Assembly: GCF_001623525.1 (NCBI RefSeq)
Contig: NZ_CP015225.1
Coordinates: forward strand, 6,584,501 to 6,648,500
Reading direction: 5' to 3'
Source: Pseudomonas fluorescens
Lineage (GTDB): Bacteria > Pseudomonadota > Gammaproteobacteria > Pseudomonadales > Pseudomonadaceae
Length of the DNA: 64,000 nt
The notes under the pieces are model-generated. The model was given only the letters and a program-made list of their open reading frames with translations. It did no database searches and was not told the origin of the DNA. This document shows, one piece after another, positions 33,002-41,287 of this stretch. Each line of letters starts with the position of its first letter. Within the stretch, counting starts at the first letter, position 1. The position numbers were made by a program, and so were the translations under genes.

Positions 33002-33787
33002 TTAGAAATGGTACTTGAGCAAGAAGCTGGTATTGCTCTGGTTGGTCTTGAACCCGTCGCTGTCTTCGATCCCGTACTTGTTCTTCCAGTAGTCGTACTC
33101 CACGCCCACATACAACTGCTTGGCACCGAGCTTCAACGCCTTGCCCAGGTCATATTTGATCTGCGGGTTGATGTGCAGGTTGGCGTGGTAGGTGCCCTTG
33201 GAGTTGGTGTCATTGTCCACCACCCAGTCGATGAAACCGTCGATCAGGAGGTCGGATGAGCCCATGGGGATGGTGTAGGCCCAGGTCGGGGTGATCTGCC
33301 AGACGTTGTCGCCGGCGCGTGGACCTTCGGTCTGGCGGTTGTAGAAGTTCAGCTGGAAGTAGTCGAAGCCGGGAATCGCCAGGTCGAAACCCGGGCCGAT
33401 CAGGTAGGACTCGTTGTCGCCTTCGCCGAATTCATACGTCATGGCCAGCAGCACGTCCTTGATCGGACCCAGTTCCAGCTTCTGGTCGAAGATCTTGCCA
33501 AACGACAGGCGTGGGCTGAACTCACCGTAGTAGGTGTTCGGGCCGGACTGGCTGTCGTCCTGGCCGTTGTAGAAGATCCGGTCGAGGAAGAAGAAGTTGT
33601 CGCCGTATTTCCAGGCGTCGGCGTGTTCGAAGGTCACGGTCTGCTGGATGCGCGGGTTGACCTGGAAATCCTTGCCGTACAGGTAGGTCAGACTATTGTT
33701 CTGCCATTGGAACAGGTCATCGGCCATCGCTTGGCCTGCGACCAACAAGGCGCCTGCGAGTATCAGGCTGGTGCATGTACGTTTCAT
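33002..33787 (-). CDS. Tsx-like nucleoside-specific outer membrane channel
   Basis: A 261-residue protein with a signal peptide (first 22 residues, ending AMA) and an all-beta pattern ending in LLKYHF, the C-terminal aromatic signal for outer-membrane insertion. DLFQWQNNSLTYLYG is typical of the Tsx/OmpK family. It probably passes nucleosides or bases through the outer membrane. Placement downstream of the urate genes, on the same strand but 362 bp away, suggests a link to purine use. Confidence 0.9.
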   Translation of the reverse strand: MKRTCTSLILAGALLVAGQAMADDLFQWQNNSLTYLYGKDFQVNPRIQQTVTFEHADAWKYGDNFFFLDRIFYNGQDDSQSGPNTYYGEFSPRLSFGKIFDQKLELGPIKDVLLAMTYEFGEGDNESYLIGPGFDLAIPGFDYFQLNFYNRQTEGPRAGDNVWQITPTWAYTIPMGSSDLLIDGFIDWVVDNDTNSKGTYHANLHINPQIKYDLGKALKLGAKQLYVGVEYDYWKNKYGIEDSDGFKTNQSNTSFLLKYHF

Positions 33788-34149
33788 TCAGTTTGCTCCC
33801 AAAGGTAAGTGGTACCGCCATTTTTTTTCAGATCAGCGCTCTTGATGTGGCGCTTTTTTCTACGGATAAAAACATCCGTTCGGTCAGCTTTTTGCTCGTG
33901 GCAGATGCTGATAGCAAGAGCTGAGCCAAACCCGAAAAAAGCTCGTCCCAGCTATTTGGAACAGTCGAAAAAGATGTTTTCCAGGGCCGTCCGATATCCC
34001 CCGTGATGCCGGGATAAGCTGGCGTTTCGGTCAGGATTCGATGATTTTTTTACGCTGCCCGGGTGTGAACGGCCGCGCAGGGTACGGGCTTGTCCTGGTG
34101 GGATCAAGTGCCCTGCAACGGCGCATTCGCGGCGAATTTGGGGCGCGGC
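33788..34149. other. Gap between Tsx-like gene and puuD
   Basis: 362 bp without a convincing gene. It should hold the Tsx promoter. A 6-bp stem TATCCC/GGGATA occurs at 33995-34016, without a T run. No TTGTATACAA-type operator was found here, unlike in the other purine-related promoters. Confidence 0.5.
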
Positions 34150-35445
34150 TCAGTTGGTCCGCGCGCCCTGGTTGATCCACGCGCCGATCAGGTCGCGTTC
34201 CTGTTGGGTCATCTGGGTGATGTTGCCCAAGGGCATGATCTGGGTGGCCACGGCCTGGGCCTGGATACGCGCAGCCTGTTGCTGGATCTGCTCTGGCGTA
34301 TCGAACATCACCCCACCTGGCGCGGCGCTGAACAACGGGCTGGTGGGCTTGGCTGAATGGCAGACCGAACAGCGCTCCTGGATCACGCTGTGGACCTTCT
34401 CGAACGATGGGCCCTGAGCTTTGGCGGCCTGAGTGGGTGCCGATGCCGATGCCGGTGCGGCCGGGGCGGTTGCCGGTTTCGCGCCGCCACCCACTGCCGT
34501 TTCCGGCAACGGCTGGTATTCGATGGCGGCTGGCGTCTTGGCCACGTCCGGTGCGCTGGGCATGGGTTTAGGGCCGGTGACATACGCCAGGCAGATCATC
34601 GCCAGGGCGCCGACTGGCAGCGTCCAGGCAAACCGGTTGCTGTCATGGCGTGTGTTGAAGTAATGCCGCACCAACACCGCCGCCACGGCGATCCCGGCCA
34701 GGATCAGCCAGTTGTACTGGCTGCCATAGGTGCTCGGGAAATGGTTGCTGATCATGATGAACAGCACCGGCAGGGTGAAGTAGTTGTTGTGGCGCGAACG
34801 CAGTAAACCCTTGGCCGGCAGCGCCGGATCGGGCGTGCGGTTCTCGGCGATGGCCGCCACCAGCGCACGTTGGGCTGGCATGATGATGCGGAACACGTTG
34901 CCGACCATGATCGTGCCGATGACCGCCCCGACGTGCAGGTAGGCACCGCGACCGCTGAACACCTTGCTGAACCCGTAGGCGGCGGCGATCAACAGCACAA
35001 ACAGGATCAAACCGAGCAGGGCGGGGCGCTTGCCCAGGGCCGAGTCGCAGAGAAAGGAATAGACGAACCAGCCAACGAACAACGAGCCGATACCCAGCGC
35101 CACGCCTTCGGGGCCGCTGAGGCTGCTGCCGGGGGCCAGCAGGTATAGGGTCGGGTTCCAATAGAACACCACGCACAGCAGCGCGACACCCGACATCCAG
35201 GTGAAATACGCTTCCCACTTGAACCAGTGCAGGTTTTCCGGCATGGACGGTGGCGCGAGTTTGTATTTTTCCAGGTGGTAGATGCCACCACCGTGGATCG
35301 CCCACAAGTCACCAGCCAGACCACTTTTTGGATTGACGCGATTGAGGTTGTTTTCCAGCCAGACGAAGTAGAACGACGCGCCGATCCAGGCCACGCCAGT
35401 GATCATATGAACCCAGCGTACGCTCAGGTTCAGCCATTCCAGCAT
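34150..35445 (-). CDS. puuD: Urate hydroxylase PuuD (membrane, cytochrome c tail)
   Basis: A 431-residue protein with about eight membrane segments in residues 1-290 (WVHMITGVAWIGASFYFVWLE at the start), an Ala/Pro linker, then a cytochrome c domain with CSVCH near residue 360. This is the PuuD-type urate oxidase, which converts urate to 5-hydroxyisourate and passes electrons to the respiratory chain rather than making H2O2. ATG 35445 has GGAAG five bases upstream, preferred over GTG 35457. Last gene of the puuE-uraD-alc-allA-puuD run. Confidence 0.94.
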   Translation of the reverse strand: MLEWLNLSVRWVHMITGVAWIGASFYFVWLENNLNRVNPKSGLAGDLWAIHGGGIYHLEKYKLAPPSMPENLHWFKWEAYFTWMSGVALLCVVFYWNPTLYLLAPGSSLSGPEGVALGIGSLFVGWFVYSFLCDSALGKRPALLGLILFVLLIAAAYGFSKVFSGRGAYLHVGAVIGTIMVGNVFRIIMPAQRALVAAIAENRTPDPALPAKGLLRSRHNNYFTLPVLFIMISNHFPSTYGSQYNWLILAGIAVAAVLVRHYFNTRHDSNRFAWTLPVGALAMICLAYVTGPKPMPSAPDVAKTPAAIEYQPLPETAVGGGAKPATAPAAPASASAPTQAAKAQGPSFEKVHSVIQERCSVCHSAKPTSPLFSAAPGGVMFDTPEQIQQQAARIQAQAVATQIMPLGNITQMTQQERDLIGAWINQGARTN

Positions 35446-35509
35446 ATGTGCTTCCACAGTCTTTACCTCTCGCCCGTCACGCTTGTCTGCGCGTGATCGG
35501 ACGCTTCTC

Positions 35510-36013
35510 TTATTGGTGGGGGGCGAGGATCAGTAACTCATCCTCTTGGAAAAAATGCTCATCGCAGTTATTGCCTGTGCCACTGCGATCAACCACCAGG
35601 AAGTCATCCCGCTTTTCGATCGTCAGCACCGGGTGGTGCCAGACGCCGCGATGGTAATTAATGCCCTGCCTGCCGTTGGTGACGAAGGCGCGGACCAAGC
35701 CTGATACAGGTGCATCGCCAAGTGGCGCGACCACGATCAGAAAGGGGTTGCCGAGCAGCGGAATGAACGCCTGGCTGCCCAGCGGATGGCGCTCCAGCAT
35801 GCGCACGGTCAACGGCATCTCCAACGCGTCGGCGCGGAAGATGCTGATGATCGCCTGGTCGTCCGGCGTGGCGGTTTGCACCGTTGCCAGGCGATGGAAG
35901 CGCATGGTCGAGCCGTTGTTGATCATGAAGTGATCGCTGCCATCGGTTTCGATCACGTCACCGAACGGGGCGAAGGCTTCTTTGGTCAACGGTTCGATCT
36001 TGAGTGTGCGCAT
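35510..36013 (-). CDS. allA: Ureidoglycolate lyase
   Basis: This 167-residue protein has the AllA/cupin fold pattern: LTKEAFAPFGDVIE at the start, then NYHRGVWHHPV with metal-binding histidines. It splits ureidoglycolate into glyoxylate and urea, the last step in this cluster. ATG 36013 is chosen because the upstream extension runs into the REP pair. It lies 64 bp before puuD and 147 bp after alc. Confidence 0.94.
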   Translation of the reverse strand: MRTLKIEPLTKEAFAPFGDVIETDGSDHFMINNGSTMRFHRLATVQTATPDDQAIISIFRADALEMPLTVRMLERHPLGSQAFIPLLGNPFLIVVAPLGDAPVSGLVRAFVTNGRQGINYHRGVWHHPVLTIEKRDDFLVVDRSGTGNNCDEHFFQEDELLILAPHQ

Positions 36014-36059
36014 GCTGGTCTTCTTATCCAAAAAATTCTGTGTCGTTTGTTCAGCTTTT

Positions 36060-36149
36060 GTGGCGAGGGAGCTTGCTCCCGCTGGGTCGCGAAGCGGCCC
36101 TCGAAATGGGACTGCTGCGCAGTCCAGCGGGAGCAAGCTCCCTCGCCAC
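36060..36149. repeat. REPIN inside the purine catabolic operon
   Basis: An inverted REP pair fills the gap between alc and allA. The arms are GTGGCGAGGGAGCTTGCTCC from 36060 and its inverse ending 36149, only about 10 bp apart, the most compact REPIN here. Confidence 0.9.
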
Positions 36150-36160
36150 AGGTGCGGTGT

Positions 36161-37156
36161 TTACTTCGCTATCTTGCCCAGCACCCGCAGACGACTCACG
36201 CCACCATCCGGGAACACGTTCAGGCGAATGTGGGTGATCGGTCCCAGGGCCTTGATCTGCTCGGCGAAGGTGTGTTCGGCGTGCATTTCCAGTTTCTGGC
36301 TGGGCAACAGCTCACGCCAGAACAGCGATTGGGTTTCGATCTGGCTGTCGGTGCCGCCCTTGACGAACGCGCCCTGGATCGAGCAACTGTCGGGGTAGTT
36401 GCCCTTGAAGTGCAGGGTGTCGACGATGACTTGCTCAACGATGCCGGCATGGCCCAGGGCGACGATGACCCAGTCATTGCCCGGGGTGCGACGACGGGCG
36501 GTTTCCCAGCCATCACCCATGTTGACGCCACGACCCGGGTTGAGGATGTTGCTCATGCGGCCGAAGTGTTCATCGGAGCAGGCCAGGGCACGGCCTCCGT
36601 TGAGGGCTGCGGCCAGGTCGATCTGTTCGTTGTCGCCCACGGCCGACCAGTCGCGGTACGGAATGCCGTAGACCCGCAACCGGGCCACGCCGCCATCGGG
36701 GTAGATATTGAAACGCAGATGGCTGAAGGCCTGGTCGTTGTTGATTTCGTGATAGTGGTGGCTGTTGCCTTGCAACTCGACGGCCGACAGCACTTCAGTC
36801 CATTGGGTGTTTTCGTCTGGCTCGCCTTCAGTCAGGAAGCAGGCTTCGAGGGAGGCCGACGGGGGATAGTTACCGGTGAAGAATGAGGTGTCGATGTCCA
36901 CGCCTTTGATCGAACCCGCCACGCCCAGGCGGATCACTGCGCTGTCGTAGCCTTCGAAGCGCTTGCGCCGCGATTCCCAGCCGTCCATCCACTTGCCGTT
37001 GTCGTCGAACACGCCCTCCTTCCACACGGCCGGGGTCGGCTGGAACAGACGGTTGGCGTCGGCGAACCAGTCATCGGTGACTGAGATGATCTTGGTGCCG
37101 AGGCGGGCGTCGGCCAGGTTGACGAACTTCTCGAAAGGTACGGCGTAAGCTTTCAT
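36161..37156 (-). CDS. alc: Allantoicase
   Basis: A 331-residue protein made of two similar jelly-roll halves: [22 protein letters not shown] in the first is echoed by [22 protein letters not shown] in the second, and [16 protein letters not shown] by [16 protein letters not shown]. This duplication is characteristic of allantoicase, which hydrolyses allantoate to ureidoglycolate and urea. ATG at 37156. Length normal. Confidence 0.95.
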   Translation of the reverse strand: MKAYAVPFEKFVNLADARLGTKIISVTDDWFADANRLFQPTPAVWKEGVFDDNGKWMDGWESRRKRFEGYDSAVIRLGVAGSIKGVDIDTSFFTGNYPPSASLEACFLTEGEPDENTQWTEVLSAVELQGNSHHYHEINNDQAFSHLRFNIYPDGGVARLRVYGIPYRDWSAVGDNEQIDLAAALNGGRALACSDEHFGRMSNILNPGRGVNMGDGWETARRRTPGNDWVIVALGHAGIVEQVIVDTLHFKGNYPDSCSIQGAFVKGGTDSQIETQSLFWRELLPSQKLEMHAEHTFAEQIKALGPITHIRLNVFPDGGVSRLRVLGKIAK

Positions 37157-37210
37157 TCTTCTTGTCTGCCTTTAATAAGTTGGCTGGGGATGCTTGCAGG
37201 AGGCTGCTCG

Positions 37211-37726
37211 CTAAAGGGTCAGTAGTCGGAACAACGCGATCTTGTTGATCTCTGCCAGCGCGCATTTGAATTCGGTGTCTACCGAGTGATGGATGCGCGT
37301 TTCGAACGCCGCGAGGATCTGGTGCCGGTTGCTGCCTTTTACCGCCATGATGAAGGGAAACTTGAACTTGGCCTTGTAGGCGTCGTTCAGCTCGGTGAAG
37401 CGCTGAAACTCTTCGGCCGTGCATTGGTGAATACCGGCGCCGGCCTGTTCGTTCGTGCTGGCTTCGGTCAGTTGGCCCTGGACGGCAGCAAAGCCTGCCA
37501 GGTCCGGGTGAGCGTTGATCAGTGCCAGCTGGCTGTCGTGATCGGCACTCAACAGGATGTCGCTCATGCGCTGGTGCAGGGTTTCGATCTGGTCGATCGA
37601 CGGGTCCTGGCCCAGGTCGAAAGCCTTTTCGGCAACCCATGGCGAATGTTCGTAGATGTCGGCAAAAGCCCGGATGAAGGCTTCACGGCTCAAGGTCGAG
37701 GGCTTGAGGGTCTGGAAGGCGGTCAT
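37211..37726 (-). CDS. uraD: OHCU decarboxylase
   Basis: The protein has 171 residues. HPDLAG and the late FPFIMAVKGSNR motif are the hallmarks of 2-oxo-4-hydroxy-4-carboxy-5-ureidoimidazoline decarboxylase, which yields S-allantoin. Its ATG overlaps the puuE stop by 4 bases, so the two are translationally coupled. Confidence 0.95.
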   Translation of the reverse strand: MTAFQTLKPSTLSREAFIRAFADIYEHSPWVAEKAFDLGQDPSIDQIETLHQRMSDILLSADHDSQLALINAHPDLAGFAAVQGQLTEASTNEQAGAGIHQCTAEEFQRFTELNDAYKAKFKFPFIMAVKGSNRHQILAAFETRIHHSVDTEFKCALAEINKIALFRLLTL

Positions 37727-38664
37727 TTCGACGCTCCTGGTTTCGAAGCCCCTTGATACGGATGGGTCTGCTGCCAGTGACGCGCAATATCGACACGACG
37801 ACTGAACCAGACGTGTTCATGGCCTTTGACGTATTCGAGGAAGCGCTTGAGGGATGCCAAGCGGGCAGGGCGGCCGATCAGGCGGCAGTGCAAGCCGATG
37901 GAGAGCATCTTGGGGGCTTCGGCGCCTTCGGCATACAGCACGTCGAAGGCGTCCTTGAGGTATTGGAAGAAATCATCGCCCTTGTTGAAACCCTGTACCT
38001 GGGTGAAGCGCATGTCGTTGGTATCGAGGGTGTAGGGGATCACCAGGTGCGGCTTGCCGTTGGGCGTGTTCGGTTCCCAGTAGGGCAGGTCGTCGTCGTA
38101 GGTGTCGCTGTCATAGAGAAAACCGCCTTCCTCCATGACCAGCCGGCGGGTATTGGGGCCGGTGCGACCGGTGTACCAACCCAGCGGGCGCTCGCCGGTG
38201 ATTTCGGTGAGGATACGGATCGCTTCGAGCATGTGCTCGCGCTCCTGGGCCTCATCCATGTATTGGTAGTCGATCCAGCGATAGCCGTGGCTGCAGATTT
38301 CGTGACCGGCGGCGACCATGGCGCGGATCACCTCCGGATGGCGCTGGGCGGCCATGGCCACGGCGAAAATGGTCAGCGGGATATCGAATGCCTTGAACAG
38401 CTTGAGGACCCGCCAGACCCCGGCACGGCTGCCATACTCGTACAGCGATTCCATGCTCATGTTGCGTTCGCCCTGCAGCGGTTGTGCCGCGACCATCTCC
38501 GAGAGGAACGCCTCGGATTCCTTGTCGCCATGCAGGATGTTGCGCTCGCCGCCTTCTTCGTAATTGAGCACGAAGGACAGGGCGATACGGGCATTGCCCG
38601 GCCACTGCGGATGGGGAGGGTTATTGCCGTAACCGATCAGGTCGCGTGGGTAGTCAGCGCTCAC
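37723..38664 (-). CDS. puuE: Allantoinase PuuE (polysaccharide-deacetylase-like)
   Basis: A 313-residue protein of the metal-independent PuuE type first described in P. fluorescens: DLIGYGNNPPHPQWPGNA, GHEICSHGYRWIDYQ and GWYTGRTGPNTRR. It converts allantoin to allantoate. GTG 38664 with AAGGA upstream matches the known N-terminus (SADYPRDLIG). First gene of the minus-strand operon, behind the TTGTATACAA operator. Confidence 0.95.
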   Translation of the reverse strand: MSADYPRDLIGYGNNPPHPQWPGNARIALSFVLNYEEGGERNILHGDKESEAFLSEMVAAQPLQGERNMSMESLYEYGSRAGVWRVLKLFKAFDIPLTIFAVAMAAQRHPEVIRAMVAAGHEICSHGYRWIDYQYMDEAQEREHMLEAIRILTEITGERPLGWYTGRTGPNTRRLVMEEGGFLYDSDTYDDDLPYWEPNTPNGKPHLVIPYTLDTNDMRFTQVQGFNKGDDFFQYLKDAFDVLYAEGAEAPKMLSIGLHCRLIGRPARLASLKRFLEYVKGHEHVWFSRRVDIARHWQQTHPYQGASKPGASK

Positions 38665-38744
38665 TGCAGTTTTCCTTCTTGTTCGAACCATGTGGGTGGC
38701 GCCCTGGCGATGGATCATAGGCTGGCGTCACGACGATGGGGTGA

Positions 38745-38754
38745 TTGTATACAA
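38745..38754. promoter_or_regulatory. Purine-regulon operator candidate 1, TTGTATACAA
   Basis: A perfect 10-bp palindrome 81 bp upstream of puuE. An extended perfect form occurs upstream of the NCS2 purine permease at 47308-47319. Confidence 0.65.
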
Positions 38755-38938
38755 CTTTATGTGCGATTTGTAAGCCCGATTTTTTGCATTTTTCATCGCT
38801 GTCCCAGGTTTGTCTACACTGCAAGAAACCTGCCCATCTGGTCAATTAATGGCTGGAAGAATGGCGTATCCGTTGGTTTGGCTTAAGATTGGGCGGGAAC
38901 CTTTGTCGGGACGAGTGCTGACTGAATATCTGTTTTTT

Positions 38939-38950
38939 ATTGTGTACAAT
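38939..38950. promoter_or_regulatory. Purine-regulon operator candidate 2, ATTGTGTACAAT
   Basis: This differs from candidate 1 only in the centre and is symmetric outside it. It lies 128 bp upstream of uraH. Confidence 0.6.
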
Positions 38951-39077
38951 TTTCTTTTAAAGTGTCTTAATTCGCTCATCGCCGTAGTGTTTCGTGCTCC
39001 GAAACGGTGCGGTTTGTCTTTCAACTGATTCAGGAGGCGTCGCGCCGGACTGCCCAGCAGCGAGGCACGCACAATCA

Positions 39078-39431
39078 ATGGGACGTTTGACTACTCACGT
39101 TTTGGATGCTGCACACGGCTGCCCGGGCAGCTCGATCAAGGTCGAGTTGTACCGCGTGGAAGGTTCGCAACTGCAGCTGGTCGCCAGCGCGCTGACTAAC
39201 AGCGACGGTCGCTGCGACGCGCCGCTGCTGCAAGGGGATAACTACCGTTCGGGCGTCTATCAGATTCAATTCCATGCCGGCGATTACTACCGCGCCCGTG
39301 GTGTCCAGTTGTCCGAGCCGGCGTTCCTGGATGTGGTGGTGCTGCGCTTCGGCATTTCGGCCGAGCAGGAGCATTACCACGTGCCCCTGCTGATTTCGCC
39401 TTACGCCTATTCAACCTATCGAGGCAGTTGA
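39078..39431 (+). CDS. uraH: 5-hydroxyisourate hydrolase (transthyretin-like)
   Basis: A 117-residue protein: it opens GRLTTHVLDAAHGCPGSSIKVELY and ends in YRGS, the two signature ends of HIU hydrolase, with YHVPLLISPYAYSTYRG. It hydrolyses 5-hydroxyisourate to OHCU between PuuD and UraD. ATG 39078 is fixed by homology; the Shine-Dalgarno is weak. Divergent from puuE and followed by its own terminator. Confidence 0.96.
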   Translation: MGRLTTHVLDAAHGCPGSSIKVELYRVEGSQLQLVASALTNSDGRCDAPLLQGDNYRSGVYQIQFHAGDYYRARGVQLSEPAFLDVVVLRFGISAEQEHYHVPLLISPYAYSTYRGS

Positions 39432-39490
39432 GCCCCCAAGCAACTGCCTGGTCCTGGAAGCCACTGCGCATAAAGCTTCTTTGGTTTTTC

Positions 39491-39517
39491 GCCCGCTCAC
39501 ACTGCGGGCTTTTTTTG
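39491..39517 (+). terminator. Terminator of uraH
   Basis: GCCCGC pairs with GCGGGC around a 7-base loop and is followed by eight T residues. It separates uraH from the convergent accessory gene ending at 39528. Confidence 0.88.
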
Positions 39518-39527
39518 CGCGGCGTAT

Positions 39528-41117
39528 TTACAGCCTGGAATTGTCATCCCGGATGATGAAGACCGTGTCGGCAATGCCTGGACGGATTTCAGTACCGCCT
39601 TTGAGCCAGATGATTTTGTTGGCCGCGTGGGCGTCCCTGACGACTTTCGCCGCGGCTTCGCCGAGCTGGTTTTCCAGGAGGACGCCGGCTGTATTGGGGT
39701 CCAGGTACGTTGGCAGGGAAATCTTTGGGATCCTGGTGCGATGCAGGCTCATGAAAAATACATGGTCATGCTCGGCGCGTTGGAATACCAATGCCGGGAA
39801 ACTATTGTAGGAGCTTGGCTCCATGACCGTGTAGCCGTTGCGGGTCAGAAGGGCGGCCATAAAGCGTTTGAACTCCACGGGTGTGTACGTCGACTGGAAA
39901 GAAAGCCACTGTCGCTGGAACCGCATGGGATCAAAATCCAGCCGCTCCAGCGTCCCCGTCGAAAATGGGGCGGGCAGGGTTATCGAGCGGGCAGCCCCTC
40001 TGGAGGAGGCCGTGGTCGCAAGCGTTGGCAGCATCAAGAGCGGATCGGACCATTGCGGATGCGGCGCGAGGCCGGCGTTTTTCCAGCCGTTGAAAATCTG
40101 GCGCAGGGCGGTCAAGCCCGCGGCATCGGCGAACGGTCCGTTATTGGCGAGTTCGAATTGCTTTCTTGCGATGTTTTCCAAGGTGACTGTCGTGACTTCT
40201 GGAAAACAATCCCTGACGTAAGCCGTCAGTGGTTTTTCAAAGGGAAGCCGGGCGTCAATTTCCCAGTGGTTATCCGGTGGAATTTGCATTGCGCCTCGGG
40301 GCTGCTCGTCAGGCGTATGCCGGAGGGTGGCTTCCAGCAGGTCAAAATCATAGGTGGGATGAGTGGGCGGCTGAACGTAGACGATTGGGTGTTCTCGCGC
40401 GTCGCTGCGTGTCACCACCTTGTAGTGGACATTGTCCAGGGTGATGAACTCGGACACCATGAATCTTGGGTCGATCCCCCAATTCTTACTGAATACCGGG
40501 GCGTTTTGTGCAGGTGCTTCGTTTTGTGAGGTCGTCGCGCGCTGACGCTTGGGCGCAGTCACTGATGACACCTCATCATCCGATAGCCCGAGGGGCACAG
40601 GAACAAGATCGGAATCACCGCCGTGCGTCACTTCTGGGGGCGCAATCCGACGCCATAGGTGGCTGCCTTCCACTTGCTCCAGGCGTGGTCCGGAGGCGAC
40701 GAGTTCGATGCCTGATCGGGCCCTGTAGTTCTGTTCGGAATCGCGTCCAAGCAGCACCGTTCCACCCTCTGAAAGCTCGACGTAAGTGCGTGTCCTGAAC
40801 GTCCGGATCCCAGACGTTGCGTCCGGCTCCGATAACATGGGCACCAGCTCGGGTGAAAGGTAGTAATCGTCCAGCGATACCGAGGGAGGGGCTTCACGGA
40901 TGGTGGCCGGTGATGCCATTTCGGATATCTGAATGGTCGAGAGCAAAGATTCAGGCGTTTCAATCGCGTGCTCGGTTGGCGAGACGGATGCTGGATCGAT
41001 TCCCTCTCCCCTCACGGGGGTTGCGAGCGTTGTTTCCGCTGTCGTATCGCGGCTGGAGTGAGGCGTATCGGGGAGCGACTTTGGCGGCTTGGGCCGGGTG
41101 TTTTGTCTTGGACTCAT
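39528..41117 (-). CDS. Unknown 529-residue protein paired with the RTX/pore-forming protein
   Basis: No family recognised. Residues 1-100 are Ser/Thr/Pro-rich and look disordered, as in translocated effectors. The middle (about 110-165) contains a short ARSGIELVASGPRLEQVEGS stretch with beta-strand character. The C-terminal half (about 330-529) is mixed alpha/beta, with TRNGYTVMEP..FPALVFQRAEHDHVFFMSLH and a final WLKGGTEIRPGIADTVFIIRD. No signal peptide or membrane segment. It lies 170 bp after the 1238-residue toxin candidate on the same strand. Partner, effector or modifier are all possible. Confidence 0.75.
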   Translation of the reverse strand: MSPRQNTRPKPPKSLPDTPHSSRDTTAETTLATPVRGEGIDPASVSPTEHAIETPESLLSTIQISEMASPATIREAPPSVSLDDYYLSPELVPMLSEPDATSGIRTFRTRTYVELSEGGTVLLGRDSEQNYRARSGIELVASGPRLEQVEGSHLWRRIAPPEVTHGGDSDLVPVPLGLSDDEVSSVTAPKRQRATTSQNEAPAQNAPVFSKNWGIDPRFMVSEFITLDNVHYKVVTRSDAREHPIVYVQPPTHPTYDFDLLEATLRHTPDEQPRGAMQIPPDNHWEIDARLPFEKPLTAYVRDCFPEVTTVTLENIARKQFELANNGPFADAAGLTALRQIFNGWKNAGLAPHPQWSDPLLMLPTLATTASSRGAARSITLPAPFSTGTLERLDFDPMRFQRQWLSFQSTYTPVEFKRFMAALLTRNGYTVMEPSSYNSFPALVFQRAEHDHVFFMSLHRTRIPKISLPTYLDPNTAGVLLENQLGEAAAKVVRDAHAANKIIWLKGGTEIRPGIADTVFIIRDDNSRL

Positions 41118-41287
41118 TGAAAATGCCTGTTCTTGAGTTTGAAAAATAGTGTTGATTCATGCGGCCATGAAGCGAGCGGCCTGTCGCATAGCGGGCAGGC
41201 CCAGGGCTTGAGAATGTTCGTGGAAAACCAACAGGCAGCTGCGGTACATATGTATGGCGTCTGGAACTTCGAAAAGATGCCTGAAGC

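Larger units (their letters stand above)
38665..39077. other. Divergent purine-gene promoter region (puuE / uraH)
   Basis: This 413-bp AT-rich stretch lacks genes. It contains two operator-like palindromes (38745-38754 and 38939-38950) and a weaker variant TTGTCTACAC at 38810-38819, plus several T-rich tracts. Confidence 0.7.

Noticed and set aside
33809..34006. 65-codon open frame in the Tsx-puuD gap
   Set aside because: Basic, Trp/Phe-rich product without a ribosome binding site, lying where the Tsx promoter must be.
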